Origin: JBIYSM02 sp044759095
GTDB taxonomy: Bacteria > Bacillota > Bacilli > Brevibacillales > Brevibacillaceae
Assembly: GCF_044759095.2 (NCBI RefSeq)
Contig: NZ_JBIYSM020000033.1
Span: 1-54,102 of the forward strand
Length of the DNA stretch: 54,102 nt
Direction: 5' to 3'
Of the stretch, positions 5,691 to 13,671 are shown piece after piece. The notes below the pieces were generated by a model. The model did no database searches. It saw only the letters and a program-made list of their open reading frames with translations, and had not been told where the DNA came from. Both the position numbers and the translations under genes were made by a program. The first letter of the stretch is position 1; each line of letters opens with the position of its first letter.

Positions 5691-7991
5691 ATGAAATTTG
5701 CCCAACTGAACGACCAGACAATCCTGCTTACACCCGCTACCTACAATCGCATCGCCGCATGGCGTTCCGAGGGAGATCATCTGCGCTGTCCCGCCTGCCA
5801 GGCTCCGCTCCGCCTGATGGCCGGCATCAGCTTTGAGCCCTATTTTGCCCATCCGGAAAACAGCGAATGCGCCTGGAAAGAGCTCGACCAGCCGCCTGAT
5901 GAATGGCTCGCCGCGGCTTCGGCAGAAGCGGCAGCGGCTGTTGAATCGGAAGAAGAAGCGGTCAAGATCGGTTCCTTTCGTCTGCCCAAAAAACGGGCGA
6001 TCACAGACACTGACTCCACCCCTCCCGCAGATCCGCCCTTGTACCGGAAGCGTTTGGTGCCGAAACAAACGATTCAGCACCTGAGTGAAAAACAGGCGGA
6101 GCCGCTCCATCCCGCGCAGAAGCAGGCCGTTTTGACAACAGAGGGGCCGCTGTTAATCCTCGCCGGGGCCGGCAGCGGCAAGACGCGGGTGATGACGGCT
6201 CGCACCGCCTACCTGATCCGCGACAGAGGTGTCGACCCGCGCACCATCATGGTCGTTACCTTTACCACCAAAGCTGCGGAGGAAATCAAGCAGCGGATTG
6301 GCCAGCAGCTTCCTGCCCGGCAGGCACGCGAGCTGGTTGCCGGGACTTTTCACAGCATTTTTTACCGGATGCTGTTACACCACCAGCCGGAGCGCTGGGA
6401 GCAAGGCCGTTTGTTAAAAAAGGATTGGCAAAAGTGGCGGCTGTTGCGCGAGACAGGTGCGCTGGCCGGACATGAGGAGCTCCTCGCTCTGAAGGAGGGC
6501 GAGGTGGAAGAGGCACTCGGGGTAATCAGCCGCTGGAAAAACGAGTATCTCCTTCCTCACGAGATGATCGAGCGGGATCTGAAGAGCGAGGTGGAAAAGC
6601 ATGCACAGCAGTTGTACCCTCTTTACGAAGCGGCCAAACGAAAGCACGGCTGGTTCGATTTTGACGACATGCTGATCGGCTGTTACGAGCTGCTGCGGGA
6701 ACACGAAGCGATTCGCACCCGCTACCAGGAGCGGATTCGCTACGTGATGATTGACGAGTTTCAGGACATCAACCGCATTCAGTACGAGACGGTGAAACTC
6801 CTGGCCGCTCCCCAGAACAACCTTTGCGTCATTGGCGACGATGACCAGTCCATCTACGGATTCCGCGGAAGCGATCCGCAATACATACTCGGCTTCACCG
6901 CCGACTTTCCCGACGCGCAGACGATTACGCTGGAAGTCAACTACCGCTCCCGCTCCTCCATCGTCGGACTGGGCTACTCGCTGATCGGCAACAATCGAAC
7001 CCGATGGAACAAAGCGTGCAAAACCTTTCACCAGGAAGAGGGGGAAACCTACCTCTTCTACCCGGATGACGAGGAAGAACAAGCGTCCCGGATTGTTGAC
7101 GAAATCACTCACCAATTGAAGTTGGGAGCGTCCTGCGGCGAATTTGCCATCCTGTATCGCACACACGAATCGGCTCGACCCATTCTGGAGCGGTTGACGG
7201 AAGCACGGATCCCCTTTCACTTTACTCAGGAGGAGGAATCGTTTTACGACCGGCAGACGGTTCGCTGGGTGCTCGGGTATCTGAGGCTCTCCCTCCATCA
7301 TGACGACTCTGCCGCCCTGAAGGAAATCCTGCCGACCCTCTATATTTCCCAGGAGACGTGGAACACCCTGAGGAGCCAGGCCATTTTGGACGACGTTCCC
7401 ATCCTGCACGTCCTGCCGAAACTGCCTCAGTGGAAGGTGTACCAGCGTAAACACCTGCAAAAAGTAGTGGATATCCTGACCGAGTGCCGGAATTGCACGC
7501 CGGTCCAGGCGCTGGAGCTGATTTACGAGGACTGTCGACTGCGGGAATATCTGAAAAAGCGCAGAAAGGAACGCTCTGACACCGCTCACGAGCGCGGTAG
7601 CGACGAACTGCAGCAGCTGCTTGCAGCCGCCAAGCGCCATGCGACGGTGGAAGCCTTTTTGCGGCACATGGAGGACATGAGCCAAAAAGAAAAAGAGTGG
7701 CGCAAACAACAGCCACTCTCCGGTGAGGCGGTACATGTACTCAGTATTCATCGGGCCAAAGGCCTGGAGTTCGATCACGTCTTCCTGCCTGACCTGGTGG
7801 AAGGCGCACTGCCGCATGAATATGCGCTGGACGAAGTGCGAAAACGGGGTTGGTCCGCACTTGAAGAAGAACGGCGCCTACTCTACGTAGCCATCACGCG
7901 TGCCCGTCACACTCTCTCCATCGGGATTCCCCAGGAGCGTTTCGGACGAAAAACCAGACCGTCCCGCTTCGTCGCCGAAATGGGGCGGTAA
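5691..7991 (+). CDS. yjcD: UvrD/PcrA-type DNA helicase, YjcD-like, with N-terminal zinc-binding module
   Basis: This is a superfamily 1A helicase of 766 residues, the size of B. subtilis YjcD. Walker A is LAGAGSGKT (about 157-165), motif Ia VVTFTTKAAEE, motif II DEFQDIN, motif III GDDDQSIYGFRG, motif IV VNYRSR, motif V LSIHRAKGLEFDHVF and motif VI LLYVAITRAR. The first 70 residues hold CPAC (33-36) and HPENSEC (54-60), a possible Cys3His zinc site like the N-terminus of CoiA-type competence nucleases. That suggests DNA binding coupled to 3'-5' unwinding. Start ATG 5691 has GAGG 8 bases upstream. It is unlikely to be the essential PcrA. Confidence 0.85.
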   Translation: MKFAQLNDQTILLTPATYNRIAAWRSEGDHLRCPACQAPLRLMAGISFEPYFAHPENSECAWKELDQPPDEWLAAASAEAAAAVESEEEAVKIGSFRLPKKRAITDTDSTPPADPPLYRKRLVPKQTIQHLSEKQAEPLHPAQKQAVLTTEGPLLILAGAGSGKTRVMTARTAYLIRDRGVDPRTIMVVTFTTKAAEEIKQRIGQQLPARQARELVAGTFHSIFYRMLLHHQPERWEQGRLLKKDWQKWRLLRETGALAGHEELLALKEGEVEEALGVISRWKNEYLLPHEMIERDLKSEVEKHAQQLYPLYEAAKRKHGWFDFDDMLIGCYELLREHEAIRTRYQERIRYVMIDEFQDINRIQYETVKLLAAPQNNLCVIGDDDQSIYGFRGSDPQYILGFTADFPDAQTITLEVNYRSRSSIVGLGYSLIGNNRTRWNKACKTFHQEEGETYLFYPDDEEEQASRIVDEITHQLKLGASCGEFAILYRTHESARPILERLTEARIPFHFTQEEESFYDRQTVRWVLGYLRLSLHHDDSAALKEILPTLYISQETWNTLRSQAILDDVPILHVLPKLPQWKVYQRKHLQKVVDILTECRNCTPVQALELIYEDCRLREYLKKRRKERSDTAHERGSDELQQLLAAAKRHATVEAFLRHMEDMSQKEKEWRKQQPLSGEAVHVLSIHRAKGLEFDHVFLPDLVEGALPHEYALDEVRKRGWSALEEERRLLYVAITRARHTLSIGIPQERFGRKTRPSRFVAEMGR

Positions 7992-8102
7992 CAGGTCCAT
8001 CCGGCCCATGTAGATCATCAGTTCCTCCATGCAGGTAATCAACGGAAACATACGAACACCCCCAAAAAGTGACGCGAAGCTCCGAAGTTCATTCCGATTA
8101 CT

Positions 8103-8123
8103 TTTAGGGGGCCCCAACTAAAA
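8103..8123. repeat. GC-rich palindrome of unknown role
   Basis: TTTTAG (8102-8107) and CTAAAA (8118-8123) flank GGGGCCCC. GGGGCCCC followed by an AAC also occurs in the REP-like elements at 165 and 25579, so this could be a decayed relative. The similarity is too short to be sure. Confidence 0.3.
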
Positions 8124-8125
8124 AC

Positions 8126-8177
8126 AGGCTCCCTTCTTCGGCAGATTCTCTTGCTAGCGTGCCGAGGAAAGGAGCCT
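8126..8177. terminator. Long terminator hairpin between yjcD and fabI
   Basis: AGGCTCC (8126-8132) pairs with GGAGCCT (8171-8177), and an inner TCGGCA pairs with TGCCGA. The stem is followed by TTTT on the plus strand and by GTTTTTAG on the minus strand. It can end both convergent genes. Confidence 0.75.
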
Positions 8178-8206
8178 TTTATGCATGGCGAATGGTGAAG
8201 ACCAGT

Positions 8207-8986
8207 TTAGCGGCCCATAATGCTGTAGCCCGCATCCACATGGAGGATTTCACCTGTGATGCCACGGGACAGGTGGCTGAACAGGAAGAGTGCGGTGTCG
8301 CCCACGTCGGATTGGTCGATCGTGCGGCGAAGCGGCGCTTTTTCTTCGATTTCCTTCAAGATGGCATTGAAGTTGCGTATGCCTTTTGCGGCCAGTGTGC
8401 GGATCGGACCTGCGGAGATTGCGTTGACGCGGATGTTGTCCTTGCCGAGGTCGCTCGCCAGATAGCGCATGCTCGCATCCAGGGCCGCCTTGGCTACCCC
8501 CATGACGTTGTAGTTAGGCACGACGCGTTCACCGCCAAGGTACGTGAGGGTCACAATACTGCCGCCCTCGGTCATCAGTGGGCGGGCTGCCCGTGCTACC
8601 GCTACGAGCGAGTAGGCGCTGATATCCTGTGCCAGCGCAAAACCGTCGCGGGAGGTGTTGACGAATTCGCCCTCCAGCTCTTCCGTTTTGGCAAAGGCAA
8701 TGCAGTGCGCGATACCGTGAATGACGCCTACTTTTTCCTTGATCTGGGCAAAGGCCGCTTCCACTTCTTCGTCTTTGGTTACGTCGCAGTTGATCAGGAT
8801 CGGCTCGTCACTCAACGTCGCAGCAAGCTCTGCCACGTTTTCGCGCAGACGCTCTCCCTGATAGGTAAAGATCAGGTTGGCCCCCGCCTTTGCCAATGAC
8901 TGGGCAATTCCCCAGGCAATGCTCCGGTGGTTGGCAACTCCCATAATCACGATGTTTTTTCCGTCCAGCTGCAGTAAGGTATTCAT
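8207..8986 (-). CDS. fabI: Enoyl-[acyl-carrier-protein] reductase FabI
   Basis: The 259-residue short-chain dehydrogenase-type protein reduces enoyl-ACP with NAD(P)H in the last step of each fatty-acid elongation cycle. It shows the FabI cofactor loop IMGVANHRSIAWGIA (residues 14-28), the catalytic Tyr149, and the Tyr159-x6-Lys166 pair (YNVMGVAK). It also has SAGPIRTLAAKGI, the substrate-binding loop region targeted by triclosan-type inhibitors. The C-terminus SHLSRGITGEILHVDAGYSIMG is characteristic. A promoter with TATAAT is visible upstream. No obvious FapR operator was seen. In B. subtilis fabI lies in the same general region as yjcD-yjcG. Confidence 0.97.
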   Translation of the reverse strand: MNTLLQLDGKNIVIMGVANHRSIAWGIAQSLAKAGANLIFTYQGERLRENVAELAATLSDEPILINCDVTKDEEVEAAFAQIKEKVGVIHGIAHCIAFAKTEELEGEFVNTSRDGFALAQDISAYSLVAVARAARPLMTEGGSIVTLTYLGGERVVPNYNVMGVAKAALDASMRYLASDLGKDNIRVNAISAGPIRTLAAKGIRNFNAILKEIEEKAPLRRTIDQSDVGDTALFLFSHLSRGITGEILHVDAGYSIMGR

Positions 8987-9023
8987 TATGGTTCAGCCCC
9001 CTTTTGCTAGGTTTTCCCTTGCC

Positions 9024-9052
9024 ATTATATACTATCTTGTCCCCTCTATCGA
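9024..9052 (-). promoter_or_regulatory. Promoter of fabI
   Basis: On the minus strand a perfect TATAAT (9029-9024) lies 17 bases downstream of TCGATA (9052-9047), a 4/6 match to TTGACA. The start codon follows about 30-35 bases after the expected transcription start. Confidence 0.65.
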
Positions 9053-9082
9053 GCAGAAAGGAAGGAAAAACGAGAAAAAGGA

Positions 9083-9099
9083 GGTGAACACGATTCACC
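9083..9099 (-). terminator. Weak terminator of the 9101-9280 gene
   Basis: GGTGAA and TTCACC form a 6-bp stem with a 5-base loop immediately after the stop codon. On the minus strand it is followed by TCCTTTTTC. Confidence 0.4.
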
Positions 9100-9100
9100 C

Positions 9101-9280
9101 CTACTCGCCCTGCTGCATGGCACGGGCCAGCTCATCCTGGGGAGCGGCCGCCGCGTTGTAGTCAAACGCCCAGGTTTCTTCCACCGGATTGAGCGAAGTT
9201 CCTGCAACCGGGAATTCCGCCTGCATGTGCACAGGCTCTTCCGCCGGCCTCAAGTCTTGTTCTCTTGCTGCCACGTCCAT
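9101..9280 (-). CDS. Small acidic hypothetical protein, 59 aa
   Basis: ATG 9280 is preceded by AAAGGAG at short but usable spacing. The product is hydrophilic and acidic, starts MDVAAREQDLRPAEE and ends ELARAMQQGE. It contains no signal peptide or membrane span. The middle segment PVEETWAFDYNAAAAPQD looks ordered, but no family is recognised. It lies between fabI and the ZIP transporter and points the same way as both. A weak terminator follows. Reality as a gene rests on the ribosome site and on filling an otherwise empty gap. Confidence 0.5.
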   Translation of the reverse strand: MDVAAREQDLRPAEEPVHMQAEFPVAGTSLNPVEETWAFDYNAAAAPQDELARAMQQGE

Positions 9281-9350
9281 TCGCTCCTTTCCCGTTGATC
9301 TGCATGAAAGGCATGGCATTCATTATTAGCCTGACAGGATCGGGGCCGTT

Positions 9351-10076
9351 CTATACATGAACGTGCAGCTTTCCGTGCAAAAAGGTAGTGATCAGCATGT
9401 AGGACAGCATGGCCGCGAAGAAGTAGACACCGAGCTGCGCCCGTTTGGCATGTTGAATCAACGGCACGAGATGGCTTGCGGATACGTACAAAAACACTCC
9501 GGTCGTTACCGCAATCATGACGGGTGACCAGATGGGCGGAAGCATGGTCTCGACCAGCTCTACGCTGGAGGCTCCGACAAGCGTCGCAACTCCCAGGGCA
9601 GATGCCCCAAAGAACGCTTTGACCCTGCTTTTTGTGGCGGCCAGAATGAGCGATGCCACAGTAACCCCGTCCGGTATTTTATGAAGCAGCAGCGCAAGCA
9701 GGACAGAAAGCCCGAGAGTAGAGTCCAGCCGGAAACTGGCTATCAATGACACGCCCTCGACATAGGCGTGAAGCAAAAATCCGGAAAGGACGCCGATCAC
9801 ACTGGTGGCACCCACGCTTCTTCCGCTGTGGCCAATTTGTTCAAGGACGAACATCGCGGCAAAGCCGAGCAGGACAAACGGCGTCAGGTCGTGATGGTCA
9901 CCGCCGATGCTGTGCGGCAGCAAATCCAACAGGGTGATAGCGAGAAGCAATCCTCCACTGGCGCTGATCATGGCGAACAGGGATTCTTCCGACCAGCGGC
10001 GCAGACAGAGCAGCAGTCCGCCAACACTGCTGGCGGCAGCGGCCAACAGCAAAACGAACAGAACGTCAGGTTGCAT
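9351..10076 (-). CDS. ZIP family metal transporter
   Basis: This integral membrane protein of 241 residues has about eight hydrophobic helices. The two metal-path motifs of ZIP proteins are present: HAYVEGVSL in helix 4 and HKIPDGVTVASL in helix 5. A histidine-bearing loop, PHSIGGDHHDLTP, lies between helices 2 and 3, and the C-terminus is HGKLHVHV. Family members move Zn2+, Fe2+ or Mn2+ into the cytoplasm; the metal here is not predictable. ATG 10076 has AGAGGG 8 bases upstream. The frame is open to 10115, but the extra residues look like leader sequence. Confidence 0.85.
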   Translation of the reverse strand: MQPDVLFVLLLAAAASSVGGLLLCLRRWSEESLFAMISASGGLLLAITLLDLLPHSIGGDHHDLTPFVLLGFAAMFVLEQIGHSGRSVGATSVIGVLSGFLLHAYVEGVSLIASFRLDSTLGLSVLLALLLHKIPDGVTVASLILAATKSRVKAFFGASALGVATLVGASSVELVETMLPPIWSPVMIAVTTGVFLYVSASHLVPLIQHAKRAQLGVYFFAAMLSYMLITTFLHGKLHVHV

Positions 10077-10249
10077 GAGACAAGCCCTCTTTTCTCCCGG
10101 TAAGTCTGTACCCACATCCCTTCCATTCTACGCGCCTGTCCCCTGCAATATGAGAGGCTTTTCCCCCGCTCGTCCTTCATGCTGCAACAGGAAAAATTGT
10201 CCAAAAATCCCGAAAACACACTAGTTTTTAGAACCTTTGTCGATTTCCT

Positions 10250-10264
10250 TTTTCCGGGAAAAAA
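10250..10264. promoter_or_regulatory. Palindrome upstream of the RacA-like gene
   Basis: TTTTTCC-G-GGAAAAA is a perfect inverted repeat ending 6 bases before TATAAT (10271-10276). It overlaps the -35 position, where no good hexamer is visible. An operator or activator site is possible. The repeat is also AT-skewed enough to be chance. Confidence 0.35.
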
Positions 10265-10321
10265 TGGTGCTATAATGAGCTCACCGGGAATACCTGAATG
10301 GTGGACAAGGAGTGATTCGGG

Positions 10322-10942
10322 ATGGAAATTCAAGTGTGGATGGCTTCGAAGGAAGTGGCTGATCGTCTGAACGTTCATGTTCGCACGCTGCGAAACTGGC
10401 TGGACCTGTTTGTGCCGATGCAGGAGCGGTTGAAAAATCCGCAGGGTCACTACCTGATCAGCGAGACGGGCTTTGAGCTGTTGAGAGAGGTAAAAGAACG
10501 CAAGGACGCGGGGAACAGCTCGCTTCGAGAAATCCAAAAGCAGTTGATTGATGAGGGAAAATTGCCGGCTGACATGCTTCTCCAGGATGAAGCCGCCAGC
10601 GCGGACGAGCAGTCCATCGCCCTGACGGGACAAGCCTCGTTGAACTCCGCCTTTCACGAAGTGGAATTGACGGTACAGGAAACCCTGGTTCAATTCCAGC
10701 AGGAGCTGACGCAGCTCTCCTCTCTTTACCAGATGCAGTCCACAATCCTGCAAAAGATCGCTGATATCGAAGAGAGGCAGGAATCCCTGCGCTTGGAGAT
10801 GCGCCGTGTGACGTTTGAAATGGATTTGATGCAGCAGCGGTTGACCCGCCGCAAGGAACGCATGATTCGCCACCAGCCGCGCTGGTCTCTTAATCCGTTC
10901 CGCTGGTTCACACGATCCGACCGCAGCGCTACAGCTGAATAA
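10322..10942 (+). CDS. MerR-like HTH protein with coiled coil, RacA-like
   Basis: Residues 5-70 form a MerR-type helix-turn-helix (MASKEVADRLNVHVRTLRNW, then GHYLISETGFELLREVKE). Residues about 105-175 are a long amphipathic helix rich in Gln, Glu and Leu, consistent with a coiled coil. The tail is basic and aromatic (RRKERMIRHQPRWSLNPFRWF). This layout matches RacA, which anchors the chromosome origin region to the cell pole during sporulation in Bacillus; B. subtilis RacA has 184 residues and this protein 206. A plain MerR-type regulator is the alternative. AAGGAG lies 9 bases before ATG 10322. A strong terminator follows. Confidence 0.6.
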   Translation: MEIQVWMASKEVADRLNVHVRTLRNWLDLFVPMQERLKNPQGHYLISETGFELLREVKERKDAGNSSLREIQKQLIDEGKLPADMLLQDEAASADEQSIALTGQASLNSAFHEVELTVQETLVQFQQELTQLSSLYQMQSTILQKIADIEERQESLRLEMRRVTFEMDLMQQRLTRRKERMIRHQPRWSLNPFRWFTRSDRSATAE

Positions 10943-10957
10943 TTTCCTCACCAGAAA

Positions 10958-10984
10958 AAAAGTTTGCCTACCAGGCAAACTTTT
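10958..10984 (+). terminator. Terminator after the RacA-like gene
   Basis: AAAAGTTTGCCT-ACC-AGGCAAACTTTT is a 12-bp stem with a 3-base loop. A TATAAT (10990-10995) follows six bases later and is probably the -10 box of the next gene, so stop and restart of transcription are packed together. Confidence 0.75.
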
Positions 10985-11035
10985 CGTGTTATAATTTCCC
11001 TTTAGAATATTCAGTCAGAAGGCAGGGCGGTTAGC

Positions 11036-12124
11036 GTGAGGAAATTGCACATCCATTCGGTCAAGCCGGGAGACGTCATTGCGAAAACCATCTTTCAGGA
11101 AAACGGCAACGTACTTCTGGGAAGCGGAATGGAACTCACCCAGCGATACATTGATCGGCTTGTGGCCATGGGAATTGATACCGTCTACATCGAGGACAAG
11201 CATACGGCAGATATCATTCCCGAGGATGTCATCCGTGATGAGACACGCAAGCACGCCGTCGAGTCTGTCTACAAAACCATGACCACCCTGATGGATCAAC
11301 CGCAGGTACAGCGCCGGACTTCCGTACCGGATCTGGGCACGACCTTTCAAAAAGTGTTCGGCGATATCATGGTTGATTTGAGCAGCCGCGGGGACATCCT
11401 CGTCAATCTCAGCCATCTGCACGTGATGGACGGATACTTTTTTCACCATGCGGTAAATGTGGCCGTGCTGGCGGGTATCGTCGGCATTGCCAGGGGGTAC
11501 AACCACAGCCAGCTGCTGGAACTGGGCGTCGGAGCCCTGCTGTTTGACATCGGAATGACACAGCTGCCGAAAGAGCTGTGGAACAAGCGCGGAGAGCTTA
11601 GCGATGAAGAGCGCAAGCGAATTCGCTATCACACCGAGGACGGCTTTAACCTGTTGCGCAACCAGCACAACGTCTCCCTGCTTTCCGCCCACTGCGCCCT
11701 GCAGCACCACGAGCGTTTCGACGGCACGGGCTATCCCCGGCAGTTGGCGGACAAACAGATCCATGAGTATGCGCAGATCGTGGCGATTGCCGACGTGTTT
11801 GACGCCCTGATTTCGCCCCGTCCGTTTCGCAAAAGCTATACGCCAAACGAAGCGACGGAATTTCTGTTTGCTGCAGGCAACAGCTTCTTCGACCTGGACC
11901 TGGTCAAGCTGTTCCTCAATCATGTGGCGATTTACCCGGTAGCCTCCACCGTCCAGTTAAGTACCGGGCATGTCGGCGTGGTTTCCGCGATCGATCCTCT
12001 TGCGGTCAGCCGGCCCACCATCCGCATTATCGCCGAACCGGACGGCTCCGCGCCCGCCGCTCCTTATGAAATGGAGTTGAAACACAAGCATTTCGTTAAC
12101 GTGACGATCGTCAAAACGATGTAA
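11036..12124 (+). CDS. HD-GYP domain protein with degenerate HD motif
   Basis: The 362-residue protein has an N-terminal segment of about 120 residues (DUF3391-like, MRKLHIHSVKPGDVIAKTIF), then an HD-GYP domain (about 125-300). HD-GYP enzymes hydrolyse c-di-GMP. The HHE and GYP elements are intact (H224, H225, E226, DGTGYP 229-234), and the upstream His of FFHHAVNVA is present. The signature HDIGK is FDIGM here (170-174), so the metal-ligand His is Phe and the Lys is Met. Activity is therefore doubtful; a c-di-GMP sensor role is possible. The start is GTG 11036. A terminator follows. Confidence 0.8.
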   Translation: MRKLHIHSVKPGDVIAKTIFQENGNVLLGSGMELTQRYIDRLVAMGIDTVYIEDKHTADIIPEDVIRDETRKHAVESVYKTMTTLMDQPQVQRRTSVPDLGTTFQKVFGDIMVDLSSRGDILVNLSHLHVMDGYFFHHAVNVAVLAGIVGIARGYNHSQLLELGVGALLFDIGMTQLPKELWNKRGELSDEERKRIRYHTEDGFNLLRNQHNVSLLSAHCALQHHERFDGTGYPRQLADKQIHEYAQIVAIADVFDALISPRPFRKSYTPNEATEFLFAAGNSFFDLDLVKLFLNHVAIYPVASTVQLSTGHVGVVSAIDPLAVSRPTIRIIAEPDGSAPAAPYEMELKHKHFVNVTIVKTM

Positions 12125-12144
12125 TCTGGTAACCAAAAGAAAAA

Positions 12145-12177
12145 AGCTGAGGCATCTTTTTGCCTCAGCTTTTTTTG
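12145..12177. terminator. Strong bidirectional terminator
   Basis: AGCTGAGGC (12145-12153) pairs with GCCTCAGCT (12162-12170), followed by seven T residues on the plus strand and preceded by an A-run that serves the minus strand. It separates the HD-GYP gene from the convergent terC. Confidence 0.9.
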
Positions 12178-12178
12178 A

Positions 12179-12877
12179 TTAGCTGACGTACTTTTCGCTG
12201 GATACGGAATGGTCTTCCTTCCTGCTGCGTTTTTGCTGCCAGATTCCTGCGAGAAGGACACCCGCAACAATCAACACTTTGAAAGCAGTCTCGAGCCAGC
12301 TGCTGCCGGCTACCAGGGCCGCTACCACTTTTTCGTGCAGAATCATTTTTGCTGCTGCCCATGCCAACACCGCGGCGCCAACATACAGGATCCACGGGAA
12401 CCGTTCCATTGCTTTCAAGATCAGCTGACTTCCGAAGATCATGATCGGGATGCTGATAATCAAACCGAGAATGATCAGGGTAAGATCTCCGTTGGCTGCT
12501 CCGGCAATGGCCAATACGTTGTCGAGGCCCATCATGATGTCAGCGATGACGATCGTTTTGACTGCGTGTATCAGGTTTTCACTGGAGTCAATTTTGTCTT
12601 CGCTGTCGTCATCCAACAACAGCTTGTAGCTGATCCAGACGAGGACGATTCCCCCGATCAGGTAGAGATACGGAATCTTCAGCAGGTACGCTGCCAACAC
12701 GGTCGCGATAACGCGCACGATGACGGCGAGGAAAGTTCCCCAGAGAATCGCTTTCTTGCGATGCTCTGTCGGCAGCTTTCGACAGGCGATGGCGATGACG
12801 ACCGCGTTGTCTCCGCTCAAAACAATATTAATCATGATGATGAGGAATAAGGCTGAAAGAAATTCGGTTTCAAACAA
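12179..12877 (-). CDS. TerC family membrane protein
   Basis: This integral membrane protein has about seven helices. Family signatures are visible: INIVLSGDNAVVIAIACR near the N-terminus and DIMMGLDNVLAIAGAANGD in the middle, each with an Asp-Asn pair placed in a membrane helix. YceF/YkoY/YjbE relatives in Bacillus export Mn2+ and metallate secreted proteins. TTG 12877 is preferred because AGGGGG precedes it by 9 bases; an in-frame ATG at 12934 would add a hydrophilic stretch of 19 residues lacking a ribosome site. No yybP-ykoY manganese riboswitch is visible in the short leader. The length is 232 residues. Confidence 0.85.
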   Translation of the reverse strand: MFETEFLSALFLIIMINIVLSGDNAVVIAIACRKLPTEHRKKAILWGTFLAVIVRVIATVLAAYLLKIPYLYLIGGIVLVWISYKLLLDDDSEDKIDSSENLIHAVKTIVIADIMMGLDNVLAIAGAANGDLTLIILGLIISIPIMIFGSQLILKAMERFPWILYVGAAVLAWAAAKMILHEKVVAALVAGSSWLETAFKVLIVAGVLLAGIWQQKRSRKEDHSVSSEKYVS

Positions 12878-12939
12878 TTCTGATAACCCCCTGCCCAGTA
12901 TGGTGTCTTCTTTTTTTGACGAATCGGAAAACAAGTATT

Positions 12940-12968
12940 ATCCTATGCTCGTCCGGGGTTGTTGTCAA
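12940..12968 (-). promoter_or_regulatory. Promoter of terC
   Basis: On the minus strand a perfect TTGACA (12968-12963) is followed after 17 bases by TAGGAT (12945-12940). If used, the leader is about 55 nt, too short for a metal riboswitch. Confidence 0.6.
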
Positions 12969-13009
12969 CAAGGGATTTCAGTATGATGGTAACGAGGAGG
13001 GTTGTCGAA

Positions 13010-13531
13010 ATGCCGAAACAGTTCGTCATCGAAGCCATCATGCTGGCCATCTACGGGGAATTGATGGCTCCTGCAGAACCGGTTGAATACCTGATCCCAA
13101 TGTCGACAATCTACGAATTGGACGAGTTCTACCACAGCCCTGAACCGATCATGCCTGATCCTGCCGACGACAAGCATGTCCGCAAAATCATGCGGGACAT
13201 GATCGAGTTCTTTTCCGATCCGTTTAATCGAAAGCGTCTGGAAAAAAGCTTGATTGCCCCCTGGTCGTCCGTGACGTTCCCCTTCCAGAACGGGGTGACT
13301 CTGCGAGTGGTAAAAGTAGAAGACAACGCAATGTGGGGAGAGCTTTTCGATCCCGTAGAGACACAGCTTCTGCTCACCGCCATGCGATTTGAAACGCCGT
13401 TGATTACGGATCAGACGGATTGGCAGGATCGGATTTTGGAATACGTCGTGCCCGTTCAGTTTTACGATATTGACGACTTTGAATTTGCGTTGGAGCAAGG
13501 AATCGCCCTGAATGACCTGCGCGAGCCTTGA
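13010..13531 (+). CDS. Conserved hypothetical protein of Paenibacillaceae type, 173 aa
   Basis: This soluble acidic protein starts MPKQFVIEAIMLAIYGELM and contains PADDKHVRKIMRDMIEFFSDPF, GELFDPVETQLLLTAMRFETP and YDIDDFEFALEQGI. Close relatives in this bacterial group are often labelled ADP-heptose synthase, but no kinase or nucleotidyltransferase motif is visible, so that name should not be trusted. ATG 13010 is chosen because GAGGAGG lies 9 bases upstream. It is divergent from terC and monocistronic, with a good terminator. The function is unknown. Confidence 0.75.
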   Translation: MPKQFVIEAIMLAIYGELMAPAEPVEYLIPMSTIYELDEFYHSPEPIMPDPADDKHVRKIMRDMIEFFSDPFNRKRLEKSLIAPWSSVTFPFQNGVTLRVVKVEDNAMWGELFDPVETQLLLTAMRFETPLITDQTDWQDRILEYVVPVQFYDIDDFEFALEQGIALNDLREP

Positions 13532-13543
13532 TTCATCTCCTCA

Positions 13544-13579
13544 AACAGACCAGCAGCATGTGATAGCGGCTGGTCTGTT
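13544..13579 (+). terminator. Terminator of the 13010-13531 gene
   Basis: AACAGACCAGC (13544-13554) pairs with GCTGGTCTGTT (13569-13579), followed by GGCTTTTTTG. Confidence 0.8.
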
Positions 13580-13671
13580 GGCTTTTTTGAGAAAAGAAAT
13601 TGGCTCTTTTATTTATAGCCTCCTCGGCGTATAGTGAGAAAAAGAACAATATTGCAAAAAGAGGCGACATT

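Noticed and set aside
6414..7817. Long minus-strand frame of 467 codons opposite the yjcD helicase
   Set aside because: It is the mirror of a well-supported helicase coding region and shows no motifs or plausible start.
7878..8063. Minus-strand frame MFPLITCMEELMIYMGRM... with a GGGGGTG ribosome site
   Set aside because: It runs about 110 bases antisense into the end of the helicase gene, resembles no known family and is followed by no terminator of its own. It was left out as probably chance.
13010..13531. ADP-heptose synthase annotation common for this family
   Set aside because: No sugar-kinase or nucleotidyltransferase motif is visible in its 173 residues; kept as hypothetical.
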